Shown here one piece after another: positions 31,192 through 35,260 of a stretch of DNA of 35,260 nt (position 1 is the first letter of the stretch; every line of letters begins with the position of its first letter). Source of the DNA: a virus; the IMG/VR virus record IMGVR_UViG_3300017971_000549, positions 1 to 35,260 of that record; one strand, given 5' to 3'. The translations under genes were made by a program, and so were the position numbers. The notes under the pieces were generated by a model. It saw nothing but the letters and a program-made list of their open reading frames with translations. It did no database searches and had not been told where the DNA came from.

Positions 31192-31533
31192 ATGGCTAAG
31201 ATTCCCGAGCTGATAGAGAATCTCAGGATTCTCATGCTAGAGCCTCCGTGGGATCAATTCGTTCGGCTGCAACGCGCGGTGGATTCGGCGACGGAGTCTC
31301 CGGAGCTAGAGCGCTTGACGAACGACGAGCTTCGAGCGATCAAGGGCTTTCGGATAACGCTCCACCGCTGCGCCACTATGGAGCCCGACGCTATGTTGAA
31401 GCACGTAGCGGCTCACTGGTTGGGGACGGTCGAGCAGGCTGTGCGAAAACTTCCCATCGGGCCGGAGGCGGTGAAGGCCATGAACGGCATGATGGGGTAT
31501 CCGGGAAGTGGAACTTATGGGACCCTTACGTGA
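31192..31533 (+). CDS. Hypothetical 113-residue protein between terminase and portal
   Basis: AGGAGG lies about 9 nt before ATG 31192. The product is helical (IPELIENLRILMLEPPWDQF, ELERLTNDELRAIKGFRI) with a glycine-rich end. No family is recognised. Lying between terminase and portal, it is probably a head or packaging accessory, by position only. The stop overlaps the next ATG (TGATG). Confidence 0.6.
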   Translation: MAKIPELIENLRILMLEPPWDQFVRLQRAVDSATESPELERLTNDELRAIKGFRITLHRCATMEPDAMLKHVAAHWLGTVEQAVRKLPIGPEAVKAMNGMMGYPGSGTYGTLT

Positions 31534-31871
31534 TGAACAGCAGGCACAGACGGCTGTTGGAGCACGCTAAGGGGCTCCAAGAAGGCCCAGTAAGCACCGG
31601 AGTGGTATTGATCTCGCCGTCTACGACGGGACGGCAGGAAGCGCTTGCAGCGGCCGAGGGGGTGCGCCTTAATGGGCTCATGAAGGACTTGGGGGAGTTA
31701 GTTGGACGTTTGGTTGCTGCCGAGTTGGAGGCTGAGAACTACCGACCGGCGGATTATGCGAGGGTGCCGGAGATCAGCCAGCGAATGCGGGAGCGCATCG
31801 CTGGACGTCTAACCAAAGGCTGTAGGATCTTCGACGCGGCGCTCGCCGACGCGCTGAGCATGCGTGGGTGA
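31533..31871 (+). CDS. Hypothetical 112-residue protein upstream of portal
   Basis: ATG 31533 overlaps the previous TGA; earlier in-frame codons read through another gene in Arg/Gly-rich nonsense, so they are excluded. The product is helical (LMKDLGELVGRLVAAELEAE; SQRMRERIAGRLTKGC). No family is recognised and the ribosome binding site is weak, consistent with coupling to the upstream gene. Confidence 0.55.
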   Translation: MNSRHRRLLEHAKGLQEGPVSTGVVLISPSTTGRQEALAAAEGVRLNGLMKDLGELVGRLVAAELEAENYRPADYARVPEISQRMRERIAGRLTKGCRIFDAALADALSMRG

Positions 31872-31886
31872 GGATAGGTGACGTGA

Positions 31887-33656
31887 GTGGGCTTCTTCAG
31901 CAACATAGCCAATCGCATCAGGCAGGCCTGGACGAAGGATAAGGAACAGGTTGCGATCCAGCTGGCCAAGGGAGCCACGGCGGCGGGCTATCCCTCATCT
32001 GGGTACGATATTCTTCAGGCCTACGGCTACGAGGTTCTCGCCGACTACTTGCGGCTGGAGCAGGACCTGCTTTCTCGGTACGTCGACTATGAGGAGATGG
32101 ACGACTACCCCGAGATCAGCGCGGCGATTGACGTGTTTGCTGATGACGCTACTCAGCCCGATACGCAGCTGAACAGGACGGTGTGGATCACCGCTGCCAA
32201 CAAGAACGTTCAAGAGAACCTCGACGACATGATTAACCGTCGTTTGAGGATCGACGAGGAGATCTGGGAGATCGCCCGTACCATGGTCAAGTACGGGAAC
32301 GACTTCGAGGAGCTGCTGGTCACGGGCGATGGAGTTGTGGGGCTCAACTACCTACCGCCCCCAACCGTGCGGCGCATAGAAGGCCCGCGCGGCGAGCTGT
32401 ACGGCTTCATTCAAGACTTCCAAGGCCGCTTCGGCTGGTCACCGGAGGAGTTCAAGACGATCTTGGCGCAGCGCACGGCGTCTATTCAAGGGCAGATAAC
32501 GTCCAACGACCCGGTGACGCAGACGTGGGCGGACGATTCGGTGGCCGCGTTGGAGGACTGGGAGGTGGTGCACTTTCGGATGCGCGGCAAGCACCGAAGG
32601 TCCATCTACGGGTTCTCCGTGCTCGAGGCTGCACGGTGGATTTGGAAGCGCCTCATGCTGTTGGAGGACTCAGCGCTCATCTACCGCCTTCAGCGAGCGC
32701 CTGAGCGCTACGCCTTCTACATCGACATCGGCAACCTCCCCCCGGCCGAGGCGCTCGCCTACGTGAGCCGGGTGCGGCAGCAGTATAAGAAGCGCAAGTA
32801 CGTCAATCCGGAGACAGGAAAGCTAGACCTGCGCTTTGAGACGATCGCACCAGACGAAGACTTCTTCCTACCAACGAGACAAGGGCAGGAGGGTACGAGG
32901 ATCGACGTGTTGCAGAGCCCGCAGTGGCAGCACATGGACGACGTCGAGTACTTCCAAGGCAAGCTCTTTTCGGCGATAAAGATCCCAAAGGCATATCTCC
33001 AGCAGGACGACAGCACGGCGCGAGCGGTGCTCTCTACCGAGGACGTGCGGTTTGCTCGTACGGTGCTGCGCATTCAGCGAGAGCTGCGAAACGGCCTGGG
33101 CAAGGTCTGTCGCGTGCACCTGGCGGCAGTGGGTATCGACCCTCACCGCGAGGAGTACGAGGTGCACATGACCGTACCGTCCTCGATCTTCGAGTTGGCT
33201 CAGCTCGAGGTGCGCAATGCTCGCGCAGACCTAGGGTCAAGGATGCGCGAATTCATGTCGCTCTACTGGCTCTACAAGAACGTCTTCAGTCTCAGCGACG
33301 AGGAGATCGAAGAGGTCTCTAAGCAGCGCGCGCAGGACATCAAGGACGAGGCTGTTTGGGCTGCAGCAGCAGAGGCGGCGGCGTCCGAGGTGGCGGGCGG
33401 AGAGGAAGAGGGCGGTGGCGGCGGGATGTTCGGTTCCGTCGAGAGAGAAAGGGCTTTGGCGTCAGGTCGGCGCATCAAAGCGCTCGGTCCCGCGCGGGGC
33501 ATTTCTGAGCGGGAGCTAATGAAGGGGAAGGGAAGCGCGTCCGAGCAGCGCGCACAGGTAAAGCTCGACAAGATCATCCAGAACGATGCGACTTTGCGCC
33601 GCCGGCTGGACCAGCTGCGCGGTTTGGTAACTGAATTGGCTCGATCTCGGCGTTGA
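31887..33656 (+). CDS. Portal protein, T4 gp20-like
   Basis: The 589-residue protein matches T4-type portals in its ordered segments: YPEISAAIDVFADDATQPD near the N-terminus, KSIYGFSVLE-like RRSIYGFSVLEAARWIWKRL, LIYRLQRAPERYAFYIDIG, the KKRKYVNPETGKLD loop, DVEYFQGKLFSAIKIPKAYL and the DVRFARTVLRIQREL stem. It would form the dodecameric ring through which DNA is packaged. The C-terminus is Ala/Gly/Glu-rich and then basic. GTG 31887 is preceded by GAGGATAGG. It follows terminase by two small genes, the usual head-module order. Confidence 0.88.
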   Translation: MGFFSNIANRIRQAWTKDKEQVAIQLAKGATAAGYPSSGYDILQAYGYEVLADYLRLEQDLLSRYVDYEEMDDYPEISAAIDVFADDATQPDTQLNRTVWITAANKNVQENLDDMINRRLRIDEEIWEIARTMVKYGNDFEELLVTGDGVVGLNYLPPPTVRRIEGPRGELYGFIQDFQGRFGWSPEEFKTILAQRTASIQGQITSNDPVTQTWADDSVAALEDWEVVHFRMRGKHRRSIYGFSVLEAARWIWKRLMLLEDSALIYRLQRAPERYAFYIDIGNLPPAEALAYVSRVRQQYKKRKYVNPETGKLDLRFETIAPDEDFFLPTRQGQEGTRIDVLQSPQWQHMDDVEYFQGKLFSAIKIPKAYLQQDDSTARAVLSTEDVRFARTVLRIQRELRNGLGKVCRVHLAAVGIDPHREEYEVHMTVPSSIFELAQLEVRNARADLGSRMREFMSLYWLYKNVFSLSDEEIEEVSKQRAQDIKDEAVWAAAAEAAASEVAGGEEEGGGGGMFGSVERERALASGRRIKALGPARGISERELMKGKGSASEQRAQVKLDKIIQNDATLRRRLDQLRGLVTELARSRR

Positions 33657-33682
33657 CACTTCGTCCGAGGAACAGGTAGGGT
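33653..33682 (+). promoter_or_regulatory. Possible promoter after the portal gene
   Basis: TTGACA (33653-33658) overlaps the portal stop; an 18-nt spacer ends in GG before TAGGGT (33677-33682), the same -10 as at 5476. The predicted start near 33689 would fall just after the GGAGG (33684-33688) that serves GTG 33694, so either the mRNA is nearly leaderless or the site is fortuitous. Confidence 0.4.
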
Positions 33683-33693
33683 TGGAGGCAACC

Positions 33694-34644
33694 GTGCCCA
33701 CAAATAGGTACATCCCAGTAGACTCCATTAGGTCCTTAACTCGCGGCAGTTACGAGCACGTGATCTCCGCGGTAGAGCAGGTGGTTCAGGAGAACGCGGA
33801 TCACATCTTCGGCAAGAAGATCGGAATTCGTCTTTTGGGCACCTTTCCGGACAAGGCGCTCGCGCTATCGGAGGACGGCGCACTCGCTCAGGTCCGCTTC
33901 GAGTCAACGGGTAACGGGTCGGTACGGCTGACGCATTACTCGCTGTTGGATTCGGTGCCGACCTTCACGGAAGATCGCTTGGAGGACTTTGCGCGGGGCC
34001 AGGTTCGGCGTGCGCTTAGCTTGTGGCTGTCGGGCAAGGTCGACAGAGCGCACGAGATCATCGCCGAGGCTGCTCCTTACGTGGAGGACAGACCAAGGCT
34101 AGACGACCGCGAGATAGTGGACACACTCACGGCGTCCTTCGAAGCACCGCGCCCCTGGAAGCATCTCTATGGAGAGCGCAGGGATCAGATCAGGGAGTCC
34201 TTAGGGCACGCGGCGAAGGCGCTGATCGAGAGTTCCACGTTGCAGCCCAAGTTCGGTGCGCTCTACGAGGGTGCGGTGGACGAGGGGTCTATGGCCCGGT
34301 ACCACGATCTGGTGGAATCGGACATGGCTTACCTCGGAGGGCGAGTAGGGGAGCTGAAAGATCTTGTCGAGCGGAGTTACGAGTCTCTAAGATCTGTGAT
34401 AGGGTCTGATGACCTGGAGGATGAGACGGTTTACACCCTCGCTCTTTTTTCGGAGGATCTGTTAGCAGATCTTCGACGGCTTCACAACGTGATCACCGAG
34501 TCTGCAAAGAAGCTAACCCAGACCGATAGTCTCGGTCGGCTGTATGACACCGTCGCCGAGGGTCTGAACGATTACGAGACTGCGAGCCGTTTTGTAGCTA
34601 CTATGAGCAAGCGGCTGTGCGCGGCCAGCACCAGCACCACGTAG
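33694..34644 (+). CDS. Hypothetical 316-residue protein in the head module
   Basis: GTG 33694 has GGAGG at 5 nt and is preferred over TTG 33682. The N-terminal third is alpha/beta (FGKKIGIRLLGTFPDKALAL, QVRFESTGNGSVRLTHYSLL). The rest is strongly helical (QVRRALSLWLSGKVDRAHEI; LRSVIGSDDLEDETVYTLAL). I do not recognise a family. Lying between portal and an acidic scaffold-like gene, where T4-like phages have prohead core or protease genes, it is probably a head-assembly factor, but no protease triad is visible. Confidence 0.6.
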   Translation: MPTNRYIPVDSIRSLTRGSYEHVISAVEQVVQENADHIFGKKIGIRLLGTFPDKALALSEDGALAQVRFESTGNGSVRLTHYSLLDSVPTFTEDRLEDFARGQVRRALSLWLSGKVDRAHEIIAEAAPYVEDRPRLDDREIVDTLTASFEAPRPWKHLYGERRDQIRESLGHAAKALIESSTLQPKFGALYEGAVDEGSMARYHDLVESDMAYLGGRVGELKDLVERSYESLRSVIGSDDLEDETVYTLALFSEDLLADLRRLHNVITESAKKLTQTDSLGRLYDTVAEGLNDYETASRFVATMSKRLCAASTSTT

Positions 34645-34655
34645 GAGAGACGGAG

Positions 34656-35260
34656 ATGGCAAGGCAACCGATTGTGATCACCACCCTGCAGGAAGATCTG
34701 AAGAAGATCGGACTGTACACCGAAACGGACCAAGAAGCGCCAGGCCCCGAGCCGGATCAAGAGGGTGGCTACACAGGCGACAGCGACGAGGAGCCCGAGG
34801 ACGAGCCCGACACCATCAGCGAGATGGACGAGCCTGAAGACGAGCCCGCGGAGGAGCCTGAGATGGATGACGACGATGCCGAAGAGGCTATCGAAGCCAT
34901 GGGCACTCTCGCACGCCACTTTCTGCATCAGCATGAGCCCCTCGGCAAGCCTGTGGGAGCAGTCACGGAGTCGCGTCGTCGGCGCCGTCAGTCTCGCTAT
35001 GCCAAGGCGCAGCGGTCTAGCAACCCCACGGTGCGGATCAATTCCCTGCTCGAGGAGGTGTCCGACATCGTCGGTGACATCCACCGGACGCGCAAGGAAG
35101 AGCAGATCAAGGGATTTGCGAACATCGCCGTGATCGCCGACAAGCTGGCCGGCACCTTCAGCGGCTGGGGCATGTCTCTCGAGGAAGGCAACCTGTACAA
35201 GGTTGGCGCCGTCATGAAGAAGCTCTCCGAGGATGCTGCCACCATGGCCGTACGGCTGGA
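34656..35260 (+). CDS. Acidic prohead core/scaffold-like protein, 3'-partial
   Basis: ATG 34656, with GGAGAGACGGAG upstream, opens a frame that continues to the right edge without a stop (201 codons visible). Residues 1-25 are a short folded start (MARQPIVITTLQEDLKKIGL). About 38-82 is an intensely acidic Asp/Glu/Pro stretch (DEEPEDEPDTISEMDEPEDE and on). A basic patch follows (SRRRRRQSRYAKAQR), then helices (SLLEEVSDIVGDIHR; NIAVIADKLAGTFSGWG). Acidic low-complexity proteins beside the portal often act as scaffold or core; the assignment rests on composition and place. Confidence 0.6.
   Translation, partial: MARQPIVITTLQEDLKKIGLYTETDQEAPGPEPDQEGGYTGDSDEEPEDEPDTISEMDEPEDEPAEEPEMDDDDAEEAIEAMGTLARHFLHQHEPLGKPVGAVTESRRRRRQSRYAKAQRSSNPTVRINSLLEEVSDIVGDIHRTRKEEQIKGFANIAVIADKLAGTFSGWGMSLEEGNLYKVGAVMKKLSEDAATMAVRL

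Noticed and set aside
1-35260. tRNA genes or insertion sequences
   Set aside because: I saw no cloverleaf with a TTCRANNC-type T-loop in the intergenic gaps, and no transposase motifs or terminal inverted repeats; a tRNAscan run would be decisive.

Overview
The window is a contiguous piece of a tailed double-stranded DNA phage genome (Caudoviricetes). Every supported gene is on the + strand, packed head to tail with many TGATG, GTGA and ATGA start/stop overlaps. By eye the sequence is GC-rich, uses the standard code, and mostly has GGAGG-type ribosome binding sites. A terminase large subunit and a portal protein resembling T4 gp17 and gp20 suggest a contractile-tailed (myovirus-like) virion. 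No gene identifies the host beyond a GC-rich bacterium.

Layout. Positions 1-570 hold small phage proteins and a promoter. From about 571 to 736 there is a strongly structured, pseudoknot-capable leader RNA. Positions 737-6350 form the replication module: a lambda-O-like initiator with tandem iterons inside its own gene, a DnaC-like AAA+ helicase loader, a DnaB-like helicase, a CHC2/Toprim primase and a zinc-containing SSB-like protein. After a hairpin terminator, 6441-13101 is the recombination module: UvsW-like helicase, a tandem MerR-type DNA-binding protein, RecA/UvsX-like recombinase, a PD-(D/E)XK-type nuclease candidate, a Cas4/RecB-like nuclease, a RuvC-like resolvase, a short OB-fold SSB, and small zinc-binding proteins. 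Positions 13113-15084 carry a putative DNA-binding protein and a ParB-type nuclease.

Positions 15861-22162 are dominated by one very long coding stretch of about 2,100 codons. An alpha-helical repeat region with a recurring Trp motif is followed by a PI3/PI4- or HipA-like kinase fold and a large unknown C-terminal region. The reading frame changes exactly at a perfect 11-bp hairpin (19224-19248). Next come a histone-H1-like protein fused to a possible winged helix (22693-23520) and a family A DNA polymerase interrupted by a 341-residue intein carrying a LAGLIDADG endonuclease (23517-26297). From 28338 the packaging and head module begins: terminase small-subunit candidate, terminase large subunit, two small proteins, portal, an unrecognised protein, and an acidic scaffold-like protein cut off by the right edge.

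Regulation. A recurring sigma70-like promoter (TTGACR, 16-18 nt, often GG next to TANNNT) precedes at least seven units. In three cases the -10 box sits 6-9 nt from a start codon that lacks a good ribosome binding site, which suggests leaderless or nearly leaderless mRNAs. In two others the predicted 5' end coincides with a hairpin. The observations most worth following are the leader RNA, the iterons inside the initiator gene, SSB-type C-terminal tips on both the SSB and the helicase, the hairpin-associated frameshift, the Trp-motif repeat/kinase giant protein, the polymerase intein and the leaderless promoter class.
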